From contig DLGU01000114.1 of assembly GCA_002482865.1 (NCBI GenBank), positions 1 to 8,935 of the forward strand: a stretch of DNA of 8,935 nucleotides, given 5' to 3'. The notes below the pieces were generated by a model. That model had not been told where the DNA came from. It saw only the letters and a program-made list of their open reading frames with translations, and made no database searches. Shown piece after piece: positions 1-5,300 of this stretch. Numbering within the stretch: the first letter of the stretch is position 1; each line of letters begins with the position of its first letter. This DNA is from Porphyrobacter sp. UBA7686 (GTDB taxonomy: Bacteria; Pseudomonadota; Alphaproteobacteria; Sphingomonadales; Sphingomonadaceae). The position numbers and the translations under genes are program-made.

Positions 1-192
1 GGCGGGGCCGACATCCGGTTCATCCAGGCCATGCTCGGCCATGAGAGCCTGGAGACCACCCAGATCTACACCCGGGTCTCCGCCTTGAAGCTCGCCGAGA
101 TCCACGCCGCCACCCACCCCGGTGCGCGCCTTGCCCGCGACCGCGCCATGCTCGATGCCGCGCTCGATGCGGAAGGCGGGGAGGCTGAATAG
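1..192 (+). CDS. Tyrosine recombinase / phage-type integrase, C-terminal fragment (5' part outside window)
   Basis: Frame 1 is open from the first base to a TAG at 190-192 and gives 63 residues of a site-specific recombinase C-terminus. The stretch GADIRFIQAMLGHESLETTQ followed by IYT is the signature end of the catalytic domain: the LGH histidine belongs to the active-site set and the tyrosine of IYT is the expected DNA-attacking nucleophile. The family cuts and rejoins DNA through a 3'-phosphotyrosine link, integrating or resolving mobile DNA. The tail after the tyrosine (VSALKLAEIH, then AATHPGAR) resembles the stand-alone integrases that often sit beside IS91-type transposases in alpha- and betaproteobacteria; that association is recalled, not seen here. 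The other catalytic residues (first Arg, Lys, second Arg) must lie upstream of the window, so whether the gene is intact cannot be judged. A perfect inverted repeat starts three bases after the stop. Family assignment is firm; the exact element type is not. Confidence 0.9.
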   Translation, partial: GGADIRFIQAMLGHESLETTQIYTRVSALKLAEIHAATHPGARLARDRAMLDAALDAEGGEAE

Positions 193-399
193 CGCATGCT
201 ATCCGCGCGCTCGCCAAATGGCGCAAAACCGCCAATCCGACTCCCGCGCACCGCAAGAGCGCGCGGATAGCATCCCCTCAAACCCGCAGAAAACCGCCAT
301 GCACCCGTGCGTGAGGTGTGTCCCCAAAATACCGGCTCGATGCGTAGCATCGCAGCCCTCAGCCGGTCCGGGAAAATGCGCCCGGATGTGGCTGGGCGA
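193..399. other. Intergenic spacer between integrase and antitoxin genes
   Basis: The integrase and the antitoxin gene converge on this 207-base stretch. It holds the 17-bp inverted repeat (196-273), two AAAACCGCC copies (225-233 and 290-298) and a weak six-base-pair hairpin TCCGGG/CCCGGA (367-372 and 381-386). I see no coding signal: short open frames here have no ribosome binding site and no recognisable product. Confidence 0.6.
196..273. repeat. Perfect 17-bp inverted repeat with 44-bp loop, just after the integrase
   Basis: ATGCTATCCGCGCGCTC at 196-212 is the exact reverse complement of 257-273. The arms do not extend by a single base either way. The loop (213-256) holds a small GCCA-AA-TGGC hairpin at 213-222 and an AAAACCGCC motif at 225-233. 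No T-run follows either arm, so it is not a standard intrinsic terminator. It could be a recombinase-related site, the subterminal structure of a mobile element, or a transcript-end hairpin for the integrase. Confidence 0.8.
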
Positions 400-690
400 T
401 CAGGCCGCCTGCAGCACGTCGCGGGCCTGATCGGGCAGCTTTGCGATGACCGACAGATAGGCGCTGGCGGTGGCATCGGGCTGACGGCGACCCTGCTCCC
501 AGCCCTTCAGGGTAGCGAGCGGGATATGGTAGGCGCTGGCAAAGGCCTGCTGCGACAGGCCGAGCCCTTCGCGGATCGCCTTCACGTCGGGCACCTCGAT
601 CGTGTGGACGCGCGCGACTGTGCCCTTGCCTTGCGCATGGGCAGCGGCCTCTTCCATCGCCGCGATCAGTTCCTTGCCAAACTCCGTCAT
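400..690 (-). CDS. HigA2-type antitoxin, helix-turn-helix transcriptional regulator
   Basis: This 96-residue protein is the likely antitoxin partner of the toxin gene just upstream. The N-terminal part (residues 1-30, MTEFGKELIAAM..) matches the flexible toxin-binding segment of HigA2-like antitoxins. An XRE/Cro-type helix-turn-helix lies at about 36-70, with the recognition region LSQQAFASAYHIPLATLKGW and then EQGRRQP. The family neutralises its toxin by direct contact and represses its own operon by binding a palindromic operator; a candidate operator lies at 1058-1068. The ATG at 688-690 is chosen because AAGGAG sits about eight bases upstream, overlapping the toxin stop region. A longer reading from 759 would add an arginine-rich stretch lying inside the toxin gene. 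Toxin stop to antitoxin start leaves 13 bases. Confidence is high for a toxin-antitoxin HTH protein, moderate for the HigA2 subtype. Confidence 0.88.
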   Translation of the reverse strand: MTEFGKELIAAMEEAAAHAQGKGTVARVHTIEVPDVKAIREGLGLSQQAFASAYHIPLATLKGWEQGRRQPDATASAYLSVIAKLPDQARDVLQAA

Positions 691-703
691 CGCCTGTGCT
701 CCT

Positions 704-1045
704 TCAATCCACTGTGGCCTTGATGGTCGCTGCGAAGGCAGCCACCGCCTTCTTCTCATCCTGCGTCAGGTCCGTCGCCTGCGCCTTGCCATAGGCCAGC
801 AGCAGGTAGAGCGGACAGTCGGGCCGGTAATAGAAATAGATCACCCGCGCCCCGCCACGCTTGCCGCTGCCACTCCGGCCCCAGCGCATCTTGCGCACCC
901 CGCCCGTGCCGGGGATGACATCGCCCGCTTCCGGGTTATGGGCGACATGATCGACCAGCGCGGCCAGCTCCTCCTCGCTCCAGATCTTCGCTGCCGCGCG
1001 GGCGAAGGCCTGCGTCTCGGCAACGGTGATCGGGCGGGTCTGCAC
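704..1045 (-). CDS. HigB2/RelE-family toxin (predicted ribosome-dependent mRNA interferase)
   Basis: The 113-residue protein has the RelE/ParE fold signature of the HigB2 group: NPEAGDVIPGTGGVRKMRW (37-55), the glycine- and lysine-rich GSGKRGG (59-65), the strand ARVIYFYY (66-73), and YLLLAYGKAQATDLTQDEKK (80-99). Proteins of this kind usually enter the ribosomal A site and cut mRNA, halting growth when the antitoxin is lost. I chose GTG at 1043-1045, giving VQTRPITVAET, because its length and start match the family (about 110 residues) and because a promoter-like -10 ends six bases before it, which would make a leaderless message. A TTG at 1073-1075 is an alternative adding ten residues without family resemblance. 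Toxin-before-antitoxin order is typical of higBA-type loci. Its role here is probably maintenance of the mobile element; that is inference. Confidence 0.88.
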   Translation of the reverse strand: MQTRPITVAETQAFARAAAKIWSEEELAALVDHVAHNPEAGDVIPGTGGVRKMRWGRSGSGKRGGARVIYFYYRPDCPLYLLLAYGKAQATDLTQDEKKAVAAFAATIKATVD

Positions 1046-1051
1046 GCACCG

Positions 1052-1080
1052 CCTATACGTCAATGACGCCCACAAGGCAA
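1052..1080 (-). promoter_or_regulatory. Candidate promoter of the toxin-antitoxin operon
   Basis: Read on the minus strand, TTGCCT (1080-1075) and TATAGG (1057-1052) are separated by 17 bases; each matches four of six consensus positions. The -10 ends six bases before the GTG chosen as toxin start, so transcription would begin at or next to that codon. The match is modest and alphaproteobacterial promoters are variable. Confidence 0.35.
1058..1068. promoter_or_regulatory. Palindrome CGTCA-A-TGACG, candidate antitoxin operator
   Basis: An 11-base perfect palindrome with one central base lies inside the 17-base spacer of the candidate toxin-antitoxin promoter. Palindromes in this position are where HigA-type antitoxins usually bind to repress their own operon. 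Binding by this antitoxin is inferred from position and symmetry only. Confidence 0.4.
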
Positions 1081-1167
1081 TCCCCTCTCTCAGCCGCTTG
1101 CAGCGCCGCGCCCATGCGCGTAGGTATCTGAAAACGCTCTTTGACAGCCGGATGCGTCGGCACTGAA

Positions 1168-1275
1168 AACCGCCTCAAGGGCAAATCCGCCCGAACCCGA
1201 TCCGCGCCCCCGTGTGTGCGTAACCCGCTGCACCGCCTCAACAAATTAGCCGTTCTATGACGGAACCGCCTCAAG
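1168..1275 (+). repeat. Three direct copies of ACCGCCTCAA in the spacer before the Rhs tip
   Basis: ACCGCCTCAA occurs at 1169-1178, 1232-1241 and 1265-1274. The first and third copies share a longer 12-mer, AACCGCCTCAAG (1168-1179 and 1264-1275). Start-to-start spacing is 63 and 33 bases, about six and three helical turns. No other copy was noticed in the window. They could be protein-binding iterons, remnants of recombination at the Rhs junction, or chance. Confidence 0.5.
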
Positions 1276-1300
1276 CGGATCAGTTGTCGGGAATGATCCG
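1276..1300. repeat. 7-bp inverted repeat straddling the Rhs homology boundary
   Basis: CGGATCA (1276-1282) pairs perfectly with TGATCCG (1294-1300) around an 11-base loop, ending six bases before the ATG at 1307. The right arm lies within codons for the Rhs-core residues N-D-P, so the symmetry may be accidental. In RNA it would put a hairpin where a ribosome binding site for 1307 should be. Confidence 0.4.
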
Positions 1301-1306
1301 ATCAAC

Positions 1307-1894
1307 ATGGTGGATGTTACGGGAAGACGCGCAACTTGGGTGGAAGACAAGAACGGTAATGTGACCATTCAGGTGATGATTGCGTTTTCAGGTCCAGATG
1401 CAGGCAACACAACGGCTCAGAACGATATAATCAGCACCCTTGGCAATCTTGCTACCCCAAACGGAGAGACCATCGAGGTGATTGTCGTAGATAGTTCGAT
1501 GATCGGCAACAAGGGCGTAACCAATGTGCAATTGAGCCAAACTGGCTTCCAAGGAAACCCCTGCGGAGCAGACACATCCTGCGGTGAGTTGGGCGGAGAC
1601 AACGCTTACATAGACACCAGTACAACGCAGCGGGGTGGTGTGGGTGCCCATGAGATTGGCCATACGATGGGCGCTCGCGATGGGTACCAAGGATCGACAG
1701 GAACTGCTGGCGTAGGTGCTGGGCGATCTCAGCCAACAAGCTACGATCGTCCGCAATCTGACATCATGTCGTCCCGGACAGGCACGCAGTTGGGCACGCA
1801 ATCTCTTGGAGAAATCAAGAACGACGCTATCCAAAAAACAGATCGCGCAAACGCAAATGTGTGTCGCTCGAGACCTGATTACCAAGGGTGCTGA
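1307..1894 (+). CDS. Orphan Rhs C-terminal tip: zinc metalloprotease toxin domain
   Basis: This 195-residue frame looks like the detachable toxin end of an Rhs polymorphic toxin. Just before the ATG the open frame reads VVGNDPIN and continues MVDVTGRR, the usual end of the Rhs-associated core; the full giant protein is absent. The following domain has an AHEIGHTMGARDGY zinc site (HExxHxxGxxD; H115, E116, H119, D125) and a Met-turn-like DIM (M154), pointing to a metzincin-like protease that would cut proteins in a competitor or target compartment. Four cysteines lie at 86, 92, 186 and 195. The ATG is the first in frame after an in-frame TAG at 1247-1249 and has no convincing ribosome binding site; GGGA is 14 bases or more away. 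It may therefore be a silent cassette, expressed only after recombination behind an Rhs core. GC is near 50%, far below the neighbours. A putative immunity gene starts one base after its stop. Substrate unknown. Confidence 0.75.
   Translation: MVDVTGRRATWVEDKNGNVTIQVMIAFSGPDAGNTTAQNDIISTLGNLATPNGETIEVIVVDSSMIGNKGVTNVQLSQTGFQGNPCGADTSCGELGGDNAYIDTSTTQRGGVGAHEIGHTMGARDGYQGSTGTAGVGAGRSQPTSYDRPQSDIMSSRTGTQLGTQSLGEIKNDAIQKTDRANANVCRSRPDYQGC
1884..1888 (+). promoter_or_regulatory. Ribosome binding site of the putative immunity gene
   Basis: AAGGG lies inside the last codons of the toxin tip, seven bases before the ATG at 1896. This supports that start and allows the immunity protein to be translated together with, or re-initiated after, the toxin. 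Confidence 0.55.
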
Positions 1895-1895
1895 C

Positions 1896-2387
1896 ATGAA
1901 CCATCTAATTCAAGTTACATCGCTTCTGTTAATGGCTGGATCAAACTCAGCACCGCCCCATGTCCCAAATTTTTGTGGGCAATATTTCTGTCTAGAATTG
2001 CAACCAATGCTACATTCGGAGCGTCGAGGCTTCGTGCCGATCGAACGGGACTCTGTAGAACTCCACGGGCGATCATGGATACGGTTCCGATACGCCGATC
2101 TTGGCACGGTATCGGTGGTCGGCCCCTTTGCTAGCTCTGCCTCGGCGGGAGCCGTCAATATGAATGAGCAAACCGATGAAATCACGGTGAACACGTGCAT
2201 GATTGCTGACGATCCACAAACGTGCGGTCGATATGTGATCTCAGTTGCTGATAACGGAGTTGCGACCAAACCGTTGGTTTGCAGCATCGTTAGCTTTTGG
2301 TCTGCTCGGCCTAAGGAGAACTCTCCAGATGTTAGTATGGGACCGCGTATCGATGTCGCGCAGCAGTTGGCGGGGCGTTGCCTCTGA
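1896..2387 (+). CDS. Putative exported immunity protein paired with the Rhs protease tip (unknown family)
   Basis: I do not recognise the family of this 163-residue protein; the call rests on position. It starts one base after the toxin stop in the same strand and the same low-GC segment, the normal arrangement of Rhs tip and immunity gene. The start MNHLIQVTSLLLMAGSNSA looks like a short signal peptide with possible cleavage after A19. The rest has six cysteines (27, 32, 101, 110, 129, 162), an even number compatible with disulfides in an oxidising compartment. There is no lipobox cysteine next to the hydrophobic stretch and no other membrane segment. If exported, it would block the protease in the periplasm, implying that the toxin acts or arrives there. 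Alternatives are a second secreted cargo protein, or a cytoplasmic inhibitor whose N-terminus only resembles a signal. Confidence 0.6.
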   Translation: MNHLIQVTSLLLMAGSNSAPPHVPNFCGQYFCLELQPMLHSERRGFVPIERDSVELHGRSWIRFRYADLGTVSVVGPFASSASAGAVNMNEQTDEITVNTCMIADDPQTCGRYVISVADNGVATKPLVCSIVSFWSARPKENSPDVSMGPRIDVAQQLAGRCL

Positions 2388-2855
2388 TACATGATTTGGA
2401 ATAGCTCCCTTAAGCTCCCAGAATTCCGCTGACAGGTGCGATACCCCCCAAATCGCCTCATGCCGCCCGCGGAGTAATCGTCGCTGGCTGATCGCGCGCA
2501 TGGCCCGCATTGCTCCGTCAGGAAGCCCCTAGCATGGTTTGTTGGCTTGATGCTGGGCAAATCAAGGCGAGCAGGTGCAGTCCTTGTTTTATGCGCACAC
2601 CGTACACCGCGAAGCGGTAGCCTGCTGCAGCGAGATTTGCGTTTTATAACAGGCGATTAGGTGAGAGCGTAGTGCGCTGTATCCGGTTGCAGTTTGTGCG
2701 AGGATGGGATGTTGCGTGGCGGGTCCATGGGTTCGTGCTGCACCCGGCGGCAGGTGGTCAATTGCGAGGGGCGTGGCTGCAGCGGAAGGGCGGCGGCTGC
2801 TCTGCCTGTGTGTAGAGCTGCTGAAAGGCTCCGGCTGTGGGCTTGGGGTCCGAGC
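2388..2855. other. Gene-poor stretch between Rhs cargo and the T4SS operon
   Basis: No gene could be supported in these 468 bases. Open frames on either strand lack ribosome binding sites and recognisable products. GC is about 50-57% up to roughly 2700 (hand-counted lines 2581-2640 and 2641-2700) and about 67% in the next line, so the foreign-looking segment seems to end near 2700. Small features include a direct GCTCCC-TTAA-GCTCCC repeat near 2405-2420 and a five-base-pair hairpin ACCGC/GCGGT at 2606-2618. No clear intrinsic terminator is visible after the VirB2-like gene, which ends at 2856. Confidence 0.55.
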
Positions 2856-3227
2856 TTAATCCTCCCTCAGCGATGCCCCCGCATAGGGGTCGAAATTGGC
2901 GGGCGGCAGGTCGTGCCGCGGGCTCTCGATTGGCACGGCAACCGGCGGCGGTAGCGCAGATGACCCAATCACCGCGGTCCCGCCTTCCACAAACCCGGCC
3001 CCAATTATCGGCGCGCCGAACAGCACAAAGCTGCCGGTTACCACCCGCACGCCCTCCCGCAGCGGCATCCGCCCGGTCAACATGAGCGCTCCGATAACGG
3101 CCACTGCGATCACGCACAGCGCAAGCGCGATCTCACCCAGCATGACCCTCTCGATCCAGCGCGCCGACTCAACCATCCATGTCGCGCTATCAGCCTCAAA
3201 CAGGCTCTGCTGCACTCCCAGCGCCAT
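2856..3227 (-). CDS. virB2: VirB2/TrbC-family conjugative pilin-like protein
   Basis: The 123-residue protein has the VirB2/TrbC layout: two hydrophobic helices (about 29-51 and 60-80) joined by a short polar loop TGRMPLREG, with FVLFGAPIIGAG typical of the second helix. VirB2 proteins sit in the inner membrane and are polymerised into the conjugative pilus. Two features are odd. There is no cleavable signal peptide; residues 1-28 are an amphipathic lead (MALGVQQSLFEADSATW). A proline-rich tail of about 35 residues follows helix two, where classical pilins end. It is the last gene of the operon, after virB11, whereas canonical virB2 lies near the start. The ATG follows the virB11 stop by six bases, with GGAG nine bases upstream. 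It could be the true pilin of a divergent system or an extra VirB2 paralogue; the rest of the cluster is outside the window. Confidence 0.8.
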   Translation of the reverse strand: MALGVQQSLFEADSATWMVESARWIERVMLGEIALALCVIAVAVIGALMLTGRMPLREGVRVVTGSFVLFGAPIIGAGFVEGGTAVIGSSALPPPVAVPIESPRHDLPPANFDPYAGASLRED

Positions 3228-3233
3228 CGACCG

Positions 3234-4211
3234 CTACTCCGCCACCAGCACGCGGCTGACCCGCCGCCGGCCAGCGCGCCGCTCCAGCTGCACGAACACA
3301 TCGACGCTCTCGCGCACGTAGTGACGCACATCATCGCGGCTGAGTTTCGAGCCGGCCTGCAGTACCAGCAGCGCCAGCTGCTCGATCGCGCGCTGCGGGG
3401 TGTCGGCGTGGACGGTGGTCATCGATCCCGGGTGACCGGTGTTGACCGCGCGCAGGAAGGTGAACGCCTCGATGCCGCGCAACTCACCAAGAATGATCCG
3501 GTCGGGCCGCATCCGCAGCGCAGCGATCAGCAGGTCTTCGGCATTAATCCTAGCTTCGCTCAGCTCCCCGCGTGCCGCGATCAGCCCAACCGCGTTGGGA
3601 TGCCGCAAATGCAGCTCCGCCGTGTCCTCAATCAGGAGCAGCCGCTCCTCGGCCGGGATTTCGGCAAGGAGCGCATTGAGGAAGGTGGTCTTGCCGGTCG
3701 ACGTGCCCCCTGCAACCAGAATGTTCCGCCGCGACCGCACCGCCTCGCGCAAATGCCGAGCGGCCTCCCGCCCGTTCAGCGCGCGGAAACGCCGTTCGTC
3801 AGCGAATTCGCTGTGGCCAACTTCTACATCGGCGAACGCCTCAGCCTCCTCCCAGTCCGCCAGCGACAGGTCCGCCGAGACATGCCGACGGATCGCAAAG
3901 GCGAAGCCCTCTCGCGTCGCAGGCGGCGCGGCAACCTGGATGCGCGATCCATCAGGCAGGGTCGCCGCCAACAACGGCTGCGCGCGGCTGATACCCTGCG
4001 ATGAGAACGCCGCGATCTGCCGTGCAAGTCGCTGGAGCAGCGCGGCATCAAGGGCAGGCACTTCGACCCGCTCAATCCCTCCGCCAAGGCTCTCAAGCCA
4101 GACCTCGCCGGGCCGGTTGACCCAGATGTCGGTCACGCCGGGCCGCTCGAGGAACGGCGCGAGCGGCGCAAGGAAGCTGTCGAGATAGTAGCCTGCCTCG
4201 GTGATGGTCAC
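3234..4211 (-). CDS. virB11: VirB11 traffic ATPase of the type IV secretion system
   Basis: This 325-residue hexameric ATPase works at the cytoplasmic face of the channel, powering pilus assembly and substrate transfer with VirB4. All signature motifs are present: Walker A GGTSTGKT (168-175), the Asp box LLLIEDTAEL (191-200), Walker B RIILGELRG (238-246) and the His box NTGHPGSMTTVHAD (257-270). The N-terminal domain (1 to about 150) contains DIWVNRPGEVW and FAFAIRRH, typical of VirB11/CpaF-type proteins. Length is normal for VirB11 and there are no membrane segments. The start is GTG (4209-4211), nine bases after the virB10 stop, with GAGG/GTGAGG just upstream. The VirB2-like gene follows after six bases, so the three are probably co-translated. 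The enzyme appears intact. Confidence 0.96.
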   Translation of the reverse strand: MTITEAGYYLDSFLAPLAPFLERPGVTDIWVNRPGEVWLESLGGGIERVEVPALDAALLQRLARQIAAFSSQGISRAQPLLAATLPDGSRIQVAAPPATREGFAFAIRRHVSADLSLADWEEAEAFADVEVGHSEFADERRFRALNGREAARHLREAVRSRRNILVAGGTSTGKTTFLNALLAEIPAEERLLLIEDTAELHLRHPNAVGLIAARGELSEARINAEDLLIAALRMRPDRIILGELRGIEAFTFLRAVNTGHPGSMTTVHADTPQRAIEQLALLVLQAGSKLSRDDVRHYVRESVDVFVQLERRAGRRRVSRVLVAE

Positions 4212-4220
4212 GGCCTCACC

Positions 4221-5300
4221 TCAGCGGTCCACAGTCGAGAAGTCGAGATCGCGTGCGACGAACACCGATACGCTGGTGCCGTGCTGGACCTTCAGTGTAG
4301 GCTGGATCTGCTGCGGCTCGGTGACCCGGACGTTCTGGGTGCTGCCAGGCAGCGCAACGATCACGCCGTCCGTCGCGCGGTTGACCGCCACTCCGACCCC
4401 GATATCAAGCACCGATTGCAGCAGCGCGCCGCCGAAGCGTTGCAGGAACTTGGTGTCGACCTTGCCCCTGATCCCCGCCCGGCCGAGCGGATCGGAAGAG
4501 GGTGAATCCAGCGCAATCGTCACCCCATCCGGCCGGATCAGCCGGGTCCAGCGCACCAGCGCGCGGTTCTGCCCGGGCTGCAGGCTCGCCTCGTACTCGC
4601 CGTAGAGACGGCTACCGCGCGGGATGAGAATGCGGCTGCCATCGAACCCTGAGACATCACGCTGAACCAGCGCTCGTACGCCGCCAGCGCGGGTGGAGTC
4701 GAGCGCAGTTTCGAGCACGGCGGGGATGACCGTCCCTTGCGGGATGGTCAGCGAAGGATTGAGGAAGCGCTCGGCGGTCACGCGGGCGCTACCCTCCTCG
4801 CCGCGTGCCGTCAGTGATGGGGCGGTGGGCGGTGCAGTGCGATTGTCGAACACCACGCGTGGCGGCTGAGGCTGCAGCTGGACCGGCGGCAACGGTTCGG
4901 ATGAAGGCGGCGGCGAGGGTCTGAAGGGCACCTGTGTCTGGGGCCGAACCGACGGCACGGACGGCAAGACTTGCCTGTCAGTCTGCTGTCCGGGTCCAGA
5001 TGCGATCGCAGGCCGCAGATCACCACGAGGATCATTGCCGAACCGGTCAGGTATGGCGAGCGGCGGCGGCGATGCGATCCTGACGGGGTCGCCTGCGCCC
5101 GGTTGCAGCACTGACGGTGTCTGTACCGCGTCCCGCGATGCATTCAGCGCGCTGAACAGGACGCCTCCGCCCGCAGCCAACACCACAAGAAACGCCCAAA
5201 GTCCCATGTTTCCGCTGGCACCGGTCGGAATGACGGGCCGCAAATCGGCGGGTTCGTTGCCGTTGGCGCTGTCACTTGCAGGATTGGCCGCGATGCTCAT
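4221..5300 (-). CDS. virB10: VirB10 / TrbI-family core complex protein
   Basis: VirB10 spans both membranes, linking the inner-membrane ATPases to the outer-membrane pore it forms with VirB9. The 359-residue protein shows the expected order: a short cytoplasmic N-terminus, one inner-membrane helix at about 33-53 (GLWAFLVVLAAGGGVLFSAL), a long proline-rich periplasmic linker (about 75-160, with FRPSPPPSSEPLPP), and a TrbI beta-barrel domain from about 175. That domain carries GTVIPAVLETAL, GSRILIPRGSRLYGEY and RWTRLIRPDGV. The stretch FGGALLQSVLDIGVGVAV (289-306) lies where VirB10 has its outer-membrane antenna helices. ATG at 5298-5300 overlaps the virB9 stop by four bases (ATGA), implying translational coupling. 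Length is in the normal range and no defect is visible. Confidence 0.95.
   Translation of the reverse strand: MSIAANPASDSANGNEPADLRPVIPTGASGNMGLWAFLVVLAAGGGVLFSALNASRDAVQTPSVLQPGAGDPVRIASPPPLAIPDRFGNDPRGDLRPAIASGPGQQTDRQVLPSVPSVRPQTQVPFRPSPPPSSEPLPPVQLQPQPPRVVFDNRTAPPTAPSLTARGEEGSARVTAERFLNPSLTIPQGTVIPAVLETALDSTRAGGVRALVQRDVSGFDGSRILIPRGSRLYGEYEASLQPGQNRALVRWTRLIRPDGVTIALDSPSSDPLGRAGIRGKVDTKFLQRFGGALLQSVLDIGVGVAVNRATDGVIVALPGSTQNVRVTEPQQIQPTLKVQHGTSVSVFVARDLDFSTVDR

Noticed and set aside
367..386. TCCGGG/CCCGGA hairpin downstream of the antitoxin gene as a terminator
   Set aside because: Six base pairs with an eight-base loop and no T-run on either strand; too weak to call.
1141..1169. TTGACA with TGAAAA 17 bases on, as a plus-strand promoter for the Rhs tip
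   Set aside because: The -35 is perfect but the -10 is poor, the leader would be about 130 bases, and no ribosome binding site follows; could be chance.
1201..1265. Integron attC-like arrangement (AAC ... GTT) in the spacer
   Set aside because: Core-site spacing and imperfect palindromy of an attC are not present; the short words are common.
2241..2510. Minus-strand open frame with SAEFWELKGAIP-like text
   Set aside because: It overlaps the 3' part of the putative immunity gene, has no ribosome binding site and no family I recognise.
2606..2618. ACCGC-GAA-GCGGT hairpin as regulatory element or terminator
   Set aside because: Only five base pairs, no T-run and no nearby gene end.
2643..2650. 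TATAAC / TATAAA as a -10 element on either strand
   Set aside because: No acceptable -35 at 16-18 bases on either strand and no gene positioned to use it.
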